Source: Flavobacteriales bacterium UBA1112 (GTDB taxonomy: Bacteria; Bacteroidota; Bacteroidia; Flavobacteriales_D; Sanyastnellaceae). From it: DNA of 10,714 nt. Numbering within the stretch: the first letter of the stretch is position 1; each line of letters begins with the position of its first letter. The position numbers and the translations under genes were made by a program. The notes under the pieces are model-generated. The model saw only the letters and a list, made by a program, of their open reading frames with translations, was not told where the DNA came from and made no database searches. This document shows, one piece after another, positions 1 through 6,717 of this stretch. The stretch covers positions 1 to 10,714 of the forward strand of contig DCBH01000051.1 of the NCBI GenBank assembly GCA_002313415.1. The letters are read 5' to 3'.

Positions 1-905
1 TTTGCGTCGAGGTACCACCATTCTGTACTGACGGTGGTGCTCGTTCCAATGACCAAATACGTTTCACTCTTGGTCTTGCCAATGCCGCAAGAAAACGTTT
101 CGTCCTTCTCCTCAAACACCAACTCATCTTCGCTCACGTCCGTCCCCAAAACGTGCTTGTAAATTTGGAATGAGCGAAGTGTCAAAGGGTCCTTCTTGGT
201 GTAGAAAAGTGTTTTGTTGTCGTTGGCCCAAGTCGCGCCACCGGTGGTTTCTGGGATGCGGTCTTCGAAGACTTTACCAGTGCGCAAGTCTTTCACGTAA
301 AGCGTGTATTGCCGGCGACTGACGGTGTCCACCCCATATACGAGGAGATGATTGTCAGGGCTGACACTGCGCCCGCCAATTGCAAAGTAATTGTGTCCTT
401 CAGCCAGCGCAGGCTGGTCGAGCATGATCTCTTCCTCAGCGTCCATGGACCCTTTCTTTCGACATGTGTACGGATATTCTTTGCCTTCTTCGTAACGGCT
501 GTAGTACCAAAAGCCTTTATCTAGCACAGGAACACTCTCGTCGTCTTTTTTAATGCGGCCGACAATCTCATCGTAGAGTTTTGTCTGAAGTGCGTTGGTT
601 GGGGCCATTGCCTCCTCCTTGTATTCGTTCTCGGCTTCGAGATATGCCACAACCTCAGTGGTTTGTGCGTCGGGATTTTTGGATTCCTTTTGGTCGTCGC
701 TGAGGCGCATCCAGAAGTACTCGTCTTGCAGCTGCAAGCCGTGGATGTCAGTTGTGTGTGGCTTTTGGGCTGCGTCAGGTGGTGTTGGCAATTCAGACGC
801 CTGGGTTACGTAGTCTGTGGTCTTCATGTTTTGAGAAGGGGAGTTGCAGCCAAGGGAAAGAGCCCAAACGGCAGCGGTGGTCACACTAAAAAATCGCATG
901 TTCAT
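1..905 (-). CDS. Exported S9A-family oligopeptidase (oligopeptidase B-like) lipoprotein, N-terminal part
   Basis: About 301 codons are open from the ATG at 905 to the left edge; the 3' part lies outside the window. The protein starts with a short basic n-region, a hydrophobic stretch and a lipobox (SLGC, Cys at residue 20), so it is predicted to be exported and lipid-anchored. After a linker comes the usual start of prolyl oligopeptidase/oligopeptidase B proteins: LQDEYFWMRLSDD, then VVAYLEAENEY, then blade-like segments including SVPVLDKGFWYYSRYEEGK and TGKVFEDRIPETTGG, which fit the family's N-terminal beta-propeller. Family members cleave short peptides after basic residues or proline. The Ser-Asp-His catalytic domain would be beyond the edge, so activity and exact specificity cannot be judged. 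A second in-frame ATG at 899 is an equally possible start; both keep the signal peptide. The gene lies 63 bp downstream of kdsB on the same strand, with a perfect palindrome in the gap. Confidence 0.92.
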   Translation of the reverse strand, partial: MNMRFFSVTTAAVWALSLGCNSPSQNMKTTDYVTQASELPTPPDAAQKPHTTDIHGLQLQDEYFWMRLSDDQKESKNPDAQTTEVVAYLEAENEYKEEAMAPTNALQTKLYDEIVGRIKKDDESVPVLDKGFWYYSRYEEGKEYPYTCRKKGSMDAEEEIMLDQPALAEGHNYFAIGGRSVSPDNHLLVYGVDTVSRRQYTLYVKDLRTGKVFEDRIPETTGGATWANDNKTLFYTKKDPLTLRSFQIYKHVLGTDVSEDELVFEEKDETFSCGIGKTKSETYLVIGTSTTVSTEWWYLDA

Positions 906-920
906 GTCAACGAGTTTGAG

Positions 921-937
921 CCGCACATCATGTGCGG
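921..937. promoter_or_regulatory. Perfect 17-bp interrupted palindrome upstream of the oligopeptidase gene
   Basis: The sequence CCGCACATCATGTGCGG has two perfect 8-bp arms around one central base. It sits in the 63-bp gap between kdsB and the oligopeptidase gene, 15 bp before the oligopeptidase ATG at 905. No T-tract follows it on the minus strand, so it does not look like an intrinsic terminator. The symmetry suits a dimeric regulator's operator, or a 5'-leader hairpin with a 6-bp stem and 5-nt loop. The regulator is unknown and function is inferred from symmetry and position alone. Confidence 0.4.
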
Positions 938-968
938 GAATGTGAAGATACGGGCAGAATTGGCGCCT

Positions 969-1706
969 TCAGATGTTCAGGTCTCCGGTTTCAATCAGCG
1001 CGTCAATGGCTTGCAAATCCTGTGGGGTGTCCACAGACGGAGTCAAGTGGTTGGTCGTTCCCACATCGATGCGCCATCCGTGGTCGAGCCATCGCAATTG
1101 TTCGAGGCGCTCGCGCTGCTCAAGCGGCGTGGGACTGAGTTGCACAACGGCTTCCAGCGCAGTTCTTGTGAACCCGTACAACCCGACGTGTTGAAGCCAA
1201 GGCCCATCTCCGTAAGGGATGGGACTGCGACTGAACATTTGGGCGCGACCATTGAGGTTTCGGACCACTTTGACACGGTGCTGTGAGTGGATTTCTGGGT
1301 CAGCGGGCATGGATTTGGCCAAAGTGACCACAGCTGCGTCAGGTTTGCGCAGCATGTCTGTGAGTTGCGTGATTTGATCTGGGTGGACAAAGGGCTCGTC
1401 TCCTTGAATGTTGAGAACAGCGTCGAAATGCTCGTCGCGTTCTTCAAGGATCGCTGCGGCTTGGTGACACCGATTGGTCCCATTGGGGCAGTTCTTGGAG
1501 GTCATGACAACTTCTCCCCCAAAGGACTGAACGACTTGAGCGACGCGCTCGTCGTCTGTGGCCACGACGACATGTTGGCAAGCACCAGAATCGATGACGC
1601 GTGCGTGAACCCGTTGAATCATGGGTAAACCGGCCACGGAGGCGAGGGGTTTCCCTGGAAATCGCGTCGATTCATATCGCGCGGGGATGACAGCCAAGAT
1701 GTTCAT
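969..1706 (-). CDS. kdsB: 3-deoxy-manno-octulosonate cytidylyltransferase (CMP-Kdo synthetase)
   Basis: The 245-residue product matches the family's usual length of about 245-255. It transfers CMP from CTP to Kdo, giving CMP-Kdo, the activated sugar used to build the LPS inner core; the enzyme is cytosolic. Visible motifs, in order: the N-terminal nucleotide-binding signature VIPARYESTRFPGKPL (residues 6-21), VVVATDDERV (46-55), the NGTNR segment (75-79), the metal-binding NIQGDEP (99-105, Asp103), FSRSPIPY (158-165), GLYGFTRTAL, the segment LEQRERLEQLRWL and the C-terminal SVDTPQDL with the second metal-ligand Asp226. The segment usually SGTE/DR reads NGTNR here, so the acidic residue is replaced by Asn78. 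The ATG at 1706 is 30 bp after the receptor gene's stop, suggesting a shared transcript; no strong Shine-Dalgarno is seen. No other Kdo-pathway gene is in the window. Confidence 0.97.
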   Translation of the reverse strand: MNILAVIPARYESTRFPGKPLASVAGLPMIQRVHARVIDSGACQHVVVATDDERVAQVVQSFGGEVVMTSKNCPNGTNRCHQAAAILEERDEHFDAVLNIQGDEPFVHPDQITQLTDMLRKPDAAVVTLAKSMPADPEIHSQHRVKVVRNLNGRAQMFSRSPIPYGDGPWLQHVGLYGFTRTALEAVVQLSPTPLEQRERLEQLRWLDHGWRIDVGTTNHLTPSVDTPQDLQAIDALIETGDLNI

Positions 1707-1736
1707 GTCAGGTGGTCGGGGCGATAACGCGATGTG

Positions 1737-4178
1737 CTATTGCAATTCGTATGTGTAAACGAGATTCACAAGCCTCGGCGACTCAATGGCCAAGGGTCGA
1801 ATGCTGTATTCCTCATTGGTCAGGTTGCTGACCACGAGAGACATCTTGTGATGCTCGGAAAGGTTGACGCCTGCCCTGAAGTCCCAAATCCAAGGAAGAT
1901 TGGGATTTTCGGCAAGCCAGTTTTGAAGTCCCCAGTCGACAACCCCGAGTTGCTCAAACACAAGCCATGCCGCATCGATGTTTTGAAGCGCGCTTTGATA
2001 ACGCGCACTCGCGCCAATGAACCAAGCACCATGTCGAAGCTCAGCATCAAATCGCACCAATTCTTGAGAGCGGTATTTCAGTATTTGTCCTGTGGTGTCC
2101 AGACTGGTGTTGTTGTAAGTCAAGACGCCCAGCGTATCAGACCCATTGAGGATGGCAGCGTAGGGGACATCGGGGGTTAGGCTAATGGGGTTGGTGTAGG
2201 TGTAACCAGCGAGAACGTCCAAGGTTGTTTCTCCCCATGTGGCACGTCCCATGATGGATGCCTCCCAGCCCGTAACCCGGCTTCGACCGGTATTCAAACT
2301 CCGGAATCCGTTTCCGGCCAAAGGCTCTGTGGGCGTCCCCCATCGGCCAAACGTAAACTCGATGAAATCCTCGTATTCCTGATAAAAGGCAGCCATGTCA
2401 AAAAAACCTTGGAATCCACCCACTTGAAGGCCTTGTTTGACGCCGGCCTCGATGTTGACGGCTGTTTCAGGTCGCAGCTCATTGTTGGGATAGACTTGAA
2501 GTGGCCCGAGTCCGGTTCGGATGAACTTTTCTGCAATGGTTGGGAAGCGGAACCCTTGCCCAAAACTGGCCCTGACCCAGGTGGCTTCAGCGGCTTGAAA
2601 ATTCATGCCTGCACGGAAAACGGGCTTGGATGCCGTGCTGTCATTGATGCTGAAGTGTTCATAACGGGTGCCCAAAGAGAGGTTGAGTCGTTCTCCAGCT
2701 TGTTGGTCCACCTGCAAGTAGGCCGAACGGTTGGTGGCGGTGTTGATGCCTTCAGGGTTTCCACCATTGTAGAGTTCAGCCTCTCCGCGTGTAAGTTGTT
2801 GAACTGCTCCTGCAGTGAGCATCAAGCCATCCATGCCCCAAATTTCCCCTCGTTGTTGCACTTGATACTCCGAGTAGAAGACGTTGCTCGTGTTGCTTTG
2901 GCCGTTGTCGTTGTCGTTGTTGAGGTGCTGCCAACGGTTGCGAAAGCTATGCTGAGTGCCATTGGGGGAGAGGTACTCGATGTAAGGGTCTACCGTGCCT
3001 ACCACTTGTTTGGTTCTCGTTGCCGCGCCGTCCGTGCTGCTGTAGAGGCCATCATAAGCGCGCTCCCAGATGAGGGTGTTGAGGGATTCTCCGCGCTGCC
3101 AATTCGTGTTCAGGCCAAACTTGAGCCCTTCAATGTTTGTGTTGCGTCGTCGAATGTTGAGGTTGACCCTTCCTTGTGAGTTGGCCCCCCATCGGTTCAC
3201 GTTGAAAGGATTGAAATTCATGGCAGCGGTATCTACTGGCACCACGATGCCATTGACACTGTCTTTGTACACTTCCGGACCCTTGAAACCGTCGTCTCCG
3301 AGAAAATTTCCTCCAATGACGACGTCCCACCCGCCATATTGTTGACTGTGCAAAAAGCGCAGGTTGCTCTGCTGCAACCTGCCGTCCCAGTATTTGCTTT
3401 CCGAGCTTTGAGGGTCGCTGTACACGCCGTGCTGAAGGCTGATGCGAGTAAGAGGCCGAGCATCGGGGTAGCGCGTGCGAATGTTGATGACTCCACTCAG
3501 CGCAGCGCTGCCATAAAGCACAGAACTCGCACCCTTGACAATTTCGATTTGTTCAAGGTTTTCTAGTGGCAGAAAGCTCCAAGAAGGACGCCCTGCATCT
3601 CCACTCAACACGGGGAGATCATCGACGAGCACCATCACTCGGGAGCCGGCGCCATAGCTGAAACCGCTGCCGCTTCGAATTTGAGGTTCCCCATCAACAA
3701 GGCTTACACCCGGGGTTTGTTCAATGGCTGTTTCCAGACTTGTGGTGGCCTTGTTTTCTACCAATGCAGGTTGCAACACTTCGAGAGAGACCGTTACTTC
3801 GGAGGCGTCTTGCTCAAAACGCCCGGCGGAGACCACCACGAGCCCAAGAGCCTCAGCAGCAGACTGCATGACGGGATTCCATGTGGCGGTTTGTCCTGCA
3901 ACGAGGTCGACTTGGAATTTTTGCTCAGACATCCCAATGAATGAACATGTGATGGAATGCTGGCCGGGTGAGAGCCGGAGGAGATATGAGCCATCGAGGT
4001 CGCTGGCTACAGTTGTTTCGCCATTGGTGAGATAAGCGCCAACAAGGGGCTGATTTGCTTTGTCAAACACTCGGCCTTGAACGGTTTGAGCCCACAGGGA
4101 TGAACAGGCGCCCAAAAGTCCTCCCAGGGTGAGCATGATGGCGAAAGGAAAAAATCGCATGCGCCGAAATAACAACAT
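1737..4178 (-). CDS. TonB-dependent outer-membrane receptor with N-terminal carboxypeptidase-regulatory-like domain
   Basis: The 813-residue protein (ATG at 4178) begins with a signal peptide (about 1-30, ending SLWAQ). Next is a carboxypeptidase-regulatory-like beta domain (about 33-105: VQGRVFDKANQPLVGAYL, then DLDGSYLLRLSPG), a probable TonB-box region (VVVSAGRFEQ, 114-123), a plug domain (about 140-236, with VMVLVDDLPVLSGDAG and VKGASSVLYGSAALSGVINI) and a long beta-barrel. It ends in the typical SNLTNEEYSIRPLAIESPR and a final beta-strand. Such receptors import scarce ligands (siderophores, cobalamin, glycans) across the outer membrane using TonB-ExbBD energy. The ligand cannot be named: there is no adjacent SusD, periplasmic binding protein or transporter, and I see no riboswitch in the 92-bp leader. 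The frame stays open to 4349, but starts before 4178 would run through the divergent dprA start and lack a signal peptide. Met7 (4160) is an alternative start. Confidence 0.94.
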   Translation of the reverse strand: MLLFRRMRFFPFAIMLTLGGLLGACSSLWAQTVQGRVFDKANQPLVGAYLTNGETTVASDLDGSYLLRLSPGQHSITCSFIGMSEQKFQVDLVAGQTATWNPVMQSAAEALGLVVVSAGRFEQDASEVTVSLEVLQPALVENKATTSLETAIEQTPGVSLVDGEPQIRSGSGFSYGAGSRVMVLVDDLPVLSGDAGRPSWSFLPLENLEQIEIVKGASSVLYGSAALSGVINIRTRYPDARPLTRISLQHGVYSDPQSSESKYWDGRLQQSNLRFLHSQQYGGWDVVIGGNFLGDDGFKGPEVYKDSVNGIVVPVDTAAMNFNPFNVNRWGANSQGRVNLNIRRRNTNIEGLKFGLNTNWQRGESLNTLIWERAYDGLYSSTDGAATRTKQVVGTVDPYIEYLSPNGTQHSFRNRWQHLNNDNDNGQSNTSNVFYSEYQVQQRGEIWGMDGLMLTAGAVQQLTRGEAELYNGGNPEGINTATNRSAYLQVDQQAGERLNLSLGTRYEHFSINDSTASKPVFRAGMNFQAAEATWVRASFGQGFRFPTIAEKFIRTGLGPLQVYPNNELRPETAVNIEAGVKQGLQVGGFQGFFDMAAFYQEYEDFIEFTFGRWGTPTEPLAGNGFRSLNTGRSRVTGWEASIMGRATWGETTLDVLAGYTYTNPISLTPDVPYAAILNGSDTLGVLTYNNTSLDTTGQILKYRSQELVRFDAELRHGAWFIGASARYQSALQNIDAAWLVFEQLGVVDWGLQNWLAENPNLPWIWDFRAGVNLSEHHKMSLVVSNLTNEEYSIRPLAIESPRLVNLVYTYELQ

Positions 4179-4270
4179 ATTCGCGCGATTTCCGAAACGT
4201 GTGTATAACAAACGCTCTCGGCTGTGAACAGGATGTCCATCCATTCTTGTGGCGAAGCAGCTTGCATGTG
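4179..4270. promoter_or_regulatory. Divergent intergenic region between the receptor gene and dprA
   Basis: These 92 bp must hold the promoters of both divergent genes if both start codons are right. I find no clear Bacteroidota promoter (TTTG plus TAnnTTTG) on either strand. Two small symmetric elements are present: GGATGTCCATCC (4231-4242, 5-bp arms with a 2-bp centre, 28 bp before the dprA ATG) and TCGCGCGA (4181-4188, 2 bp before the receptor ATG). Arms this short can arise by chance, so any operator role is tentative. Confidence 0.4.
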
Positions 4271-5347
4271 ATGGATTCGATTTTGGCATGGATGGCGATG
4301 CTTGCGCGCCCGGGACGAGGCGCAAGGTGGATTCGCCATGAGGTGTCACAAGCGGGCAGTGCGATGGCCGCGTGGGAGCATTGGGCAGCGCAACGAACCT
4401 CGCAGGCCAAGCGTGCTTTGGATGAGGCCAAACGACAGCACGAAGTGATTCGGTCTTTGGGTGCCGATGTGGTCACATTTCATGATTCGCGATACCCTGA
4501 GCTCCTTGCACACATTGCAGATGCGCCCCCCGTATTGTACGCGAAAGGTTCGTGGCCGAGACCAGATGCATGGGGACGGTCCTTGTCTGTGGTGGGCACA
4601 CGCGCATGTTCTCCTAGAGCTGCGGATTGGGCTGAACAAGCAGGTCGTGAATGGACGGAGGCAGGGGGCAGGTTGGTCAGCGGGTTGGCACGAGGCATTG
4701 ACGGAAGGGCACATCAAGGAGCTTTAAATGGGATGAACGGAGGGGCTCAAGTTGCTGTTCTGCCCTGTGCCTTAGATGCGATTCACCCTCGCATGCATGT
4801 GGGGGTGGCTGATGAAATTTTGCAGCGAGGAGGACTGCTCGTATCTGAGCAGCCCCCGGGCATTGAAGTGCAGCGTTGGATGTTTGCTTCCCGAAACCGC
4901 ATTTTGACGGGGCTTTCGCCAACCACGGTGGTCATTCAGAGTCCGGCTCGGGGTGGATCTTTGATTTCGGCGCAGTGTGCTTTTCATCAAAACCGAGAGG
5001 TTTTTGCCTTGTGGCAAAGGGGTTTGGGAAAAGGCTGGGAAGGCAACCGTGCTTTGGTCGCAGATGAAATTGCGCATCCTGTTTCTGACGTGAACGAACT
5101 CTGGCGCGTCCTGTCGAAGGACGTCAGCTCGCGAAAATCCCTTTTGAAAAAAGGAAAAGTCGCAGTTGGTTTCCCAGCGGGATGCCAAGAGGTATGGGCG
5201 GTTTTGGACAACAAGAAACCGGTTACTTGGACGGAGCTGAGCACATTGTTCTCAAGTCGTGTCAAGGACCTCGAACGGCAGCTTTTTACCCTGGAGATGT
5301 TGGGGTGGATTCGTCGGCTTCCGGGGCGGGCATTTCTTCGGAATTGA
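4271..5347 (+). CDS. dprA: DNA-processing protein DprA (Smf family)
   Basis: The 358-residue product (ATG at 4271) has DprA layout: a divergent N-terminal region (about 1-100), an extended Rossmann-fold core, and a C-terminal winged-helix-like segment. Core motifs are SVVGTRACSPRA (Gly109), VSGLARGIDGRAHQGAL (Ser137 onward), VAVLPCALDAIHP, GGLLVSEQPPG, RNRILTGLS (Arg208-Asn209-Arg210) and GGSLISAQCAF. DprA protects incoming single-stranded DNA in the cytosol and loads RecA on it during natural transformation; it is also kept in many non-competent bacteria. Some usual positions differ: the expected glycine-rich G-x-GLDxxYP reads LPCALDAIHP, and the GCNxLI-like segment reads GWEGNRALV. An in-frame ATG at 4199 exists, but it would add 24 residues and nearly abut the divergent receptor start, so 4271 is preferred. 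Its 3' end overlaps the convergent antiporter gene by 62 bp. Confidence 0.93.
   Translation: MDSILAWMAMLARPGRGARWIRHEVSQAGSAMAAWEHWAAQRTSQAKRALDEAKRQHEVIRSLGADVVTFHDSRYPELLAHIADAPPVLYAKGSWPRPDAWGRSLSVVGTRACSPRAADWAEQAGREWTEAGGRLVSGLARGIDGRAHQGALNGMNGGAQVAVLPCALDAIHPRMHVGVADEILQRGGLLVSEQPPGIEVQRWMFASRNRILTGLSPTTVVIQSPARGGSLISAQCAFHQNREVFALWQRGLGKGWEGNRALVADEIAHPVSDVNELWRVLSKDVSSRKSLLKKGKVAVGFPAGCQEVWAVLDNKKPVTWTELSTLFSSRVKDLERQLFTLEMLGWIRRLPGRAFLRN
5286..5347. other. Convergent antisense coding overlap of dprA and the antiporter gene
   Basis: The last 62 bp of dprA (plus, TGA at 5345-5347) and of the antiporter gene (minus, stop at 5286-5288) cover each other. On the plus strand the segment encodes the end of DprA's winged helix (EMLGWIRRLPGRAFLRN). 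On the minus strand it encodes about 20 residues of a Pro/Glu/Ser-rich tail. There is no room here for a separate bidirectional terminator. Confidence 0.9.
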
Positions 5348-6707
5348 TGTCTGGAATTGGCGCGCTCTCTTTTCGCGTTCCCAATGCCATGTTTGTCGCA
5401 CGCGGTGCCTCAGGCAAACTTTCGAGGTCGTGTTCTGGCACGGGCTGAAGTCCGCTTCCTTTGGAGATCAGGGCAGCAGTCATGACGAGAGAGGTGGTGA
5501 GGATGACAACAAGTAAGATTCCCTGATCGAAACCTGTTTGCACCAGGTTAGAGTATTGAGATTCGAGGGCAAAAAAGAGCAAGACAGTGATTAAGCCTCT
5601 TGGCGCGATGTACAGAAGCGGAGAGAGCGGCTCTTGTTTCATGAACCACAAAAGAAGAAGTCTTACGACGTACAACAGAACGCTGATGATGAGACCCTGA
5701 AGCAAAACCTCGAGATTGAGAAAAACACTGAGACTGACGGTCATTCCAAACAGCACAAAAAAGAAGGTGCGAATCACAAAAGCACTTTCCAGAGTCAGCA
5801 CATGAAAGTCGTGGTGCAAGGCTTTCATGCGATCGTCCTTCAGCAGTTTTCCGGGCCAGCCGTTGGTGATGCCCAGCCAATCAGGGAAGAACAACTTGTG
5901 GTTGTTCAGCATCAATCCAAAAATCAAAATCAGGATCAGTGGGCTTAGGTGAAACAATTTTTGAATGGCGTAGATGAGAAGCAAAACAGCGATGCTCAGA
6001 AAGAGGCGGACGCCGCTTTCGATTTTTTGCAGCACATAAACCATCAAATAAGCCACAACGACAGAGATGAGTAGTGTTCCCAGAAGATTCCCCACGACAC
6101 TTTTTGCCACTTCGGCCCCAGACACTGCGTCCTGATTGCCCAAAAGCAGGTAAAAGGCCATGATCCCAAAAATGTCAGAGAAGGTGCTCTCGTAGACCAT
6201 GAATTCCCTCGAAGCAGGAGACAACCCACCGACACTTGGGATGATGATGGCGCTGCTCATGATCGACAAAGGGATTCCGTAGACAAGGGCATTGAACCAC
6301 GGCATGGCCATGGTGAAATGAAGAAAGGCTGCAATGGCTCCGGTGCTCATGACAAGCGCAACCAAGGCCAAAGTGGCACTTCTAAGAATGAGCGTCAGCT
6401 TGTCTCGGCGAAGTTCCAGTTCCAATGCGGCTTCAAGCACGATGAAGATGAGCCCCACGGTACCCAGCAACTCAAGCACCAATCCTTCGAATGGAATGGC
6501 GTTGAGTCCCACAGCTTGGAACCCCTGACGAATGGCGATGCCCATTGCAATGAGCACAAGAACACTGGGGATGTTGGTTCTTCGGGCGAGTAGATTGGCG
6601 AAATATGACAGGATGATGACAGCACTTCCGCCGATGACCAGGCCGTAGGCATTGATGTCCTGCGCGGACAATTCAAGGCCGGAAGCGAAGGTGGAGGTTA
6701 GAATCAT
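5286..6707 (-). CDS. Cation:proton antiporter (CPA family, NhaP/Kef-like membrane protein)
   Basis: The 473-residue product is a polytopic membrane protein with about 12 hydrophobic segments between residues 20 and 415. It fits the Na+/H+ exchanger fold that swaps cytosolic Na+ or K+ for protons. The ion-site segment reads YESTFSD (Glu173, Ser177, Asp178) where electroneutral CPA1 exchangers usually have ESxxND; the late-helix Arg of PRG is kept (APRGLITV, Arg370). The protein ends in a soluble acidic, proline-rich tail (about 417-473) with no recognised domain; no RCK/TrkA_N domain follows, unlike full KefB/KefC. The ATG at 6707 lies 10 bp after the rseP stop, giving a probable rseP-antiporter transcript. 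The frame is open to a start at 6767, but that would overlap rseP by 50 bp and add 20 residues before the first membrane segment. Ion specificity cannot be read from sequence. Confidence 0.92.
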   Translation of the reverse strand: MILTSTFASGLELSAQDINAYGLVIGGSAVIILSYFANLLARRTNIPSVLVLIAMGIAIRQGFQAVGLNAIPFEGLVLELLGTVGLIFIVLEAALELELRRDKLTLILRSATLALVALVMSTGAIAAFLHFTMAMPWFNALVYGIPLSIMSSAIIIPSVGGLSPASREFMVYESTFSDIFGIMAFYLLLGNQDAVSGAEVAKSVVGNLLGTLLISVVVAYLMVYVLQKIESGVRLFLSIAVLLLIYAIQKLFHLSPLILILIFGLMLNNHKLFFPDWLGITNGWPGKLLKDDRMKALHHDFHVLTLESAFVIRTFFFVLFGMTVSLSVFLNLEVLLQGLIISVLLYVVRLLLLWFMKQEPLSPLLYIAPRGLITVLLFFALESQYSNLVQTGFDQGILLVVILTTSLVMTAALISKGSGLQPVPEHDLESLPEAPRATNMALGTRKESAPIPDINSEEMPAPEADESTPTSPG

Positions 6708-6717
6708 ACTGGCAAAA

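Noticed and set aside
921..937. Intrinsic terminator after kdsB
   Set aside because: The palindrome is not followed by a T-tract on the minus strand, and its central spacing suits an operator better than a terminator hairpin.
663..1628. Two consecutive plus-strand open frames (663-1286 and 1287-1628) across the oligopeptidase and kdsB genes
   Set aside because: Both are antisense shadows of well-supported genes, and neither translation resembles a protein family.
2409..3179. A 256-codon open frame on the plus strand inside the receptor gene
   Set aside because: It lies antisense to a clearly recognised TonB-dependent receptor, and its translation shows no domain or family pattern; the opposite-strand frame is open by codon bias.
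4179..4270. Cobalamin or other riboswitch before the TonB-dependent receptor
   Set aside because: Only 92 bp separate the divergent starts, too little for a cobalamin riboswitch plus promoter, and no B12-box-like sequence is visible.
4179..4349. Longer receptor start at 4349 (57 extra residues)
   Set aside because: The added part has no signal-peptide character, would place the real signal peptide internally, and would overlap the divergent dprA start.
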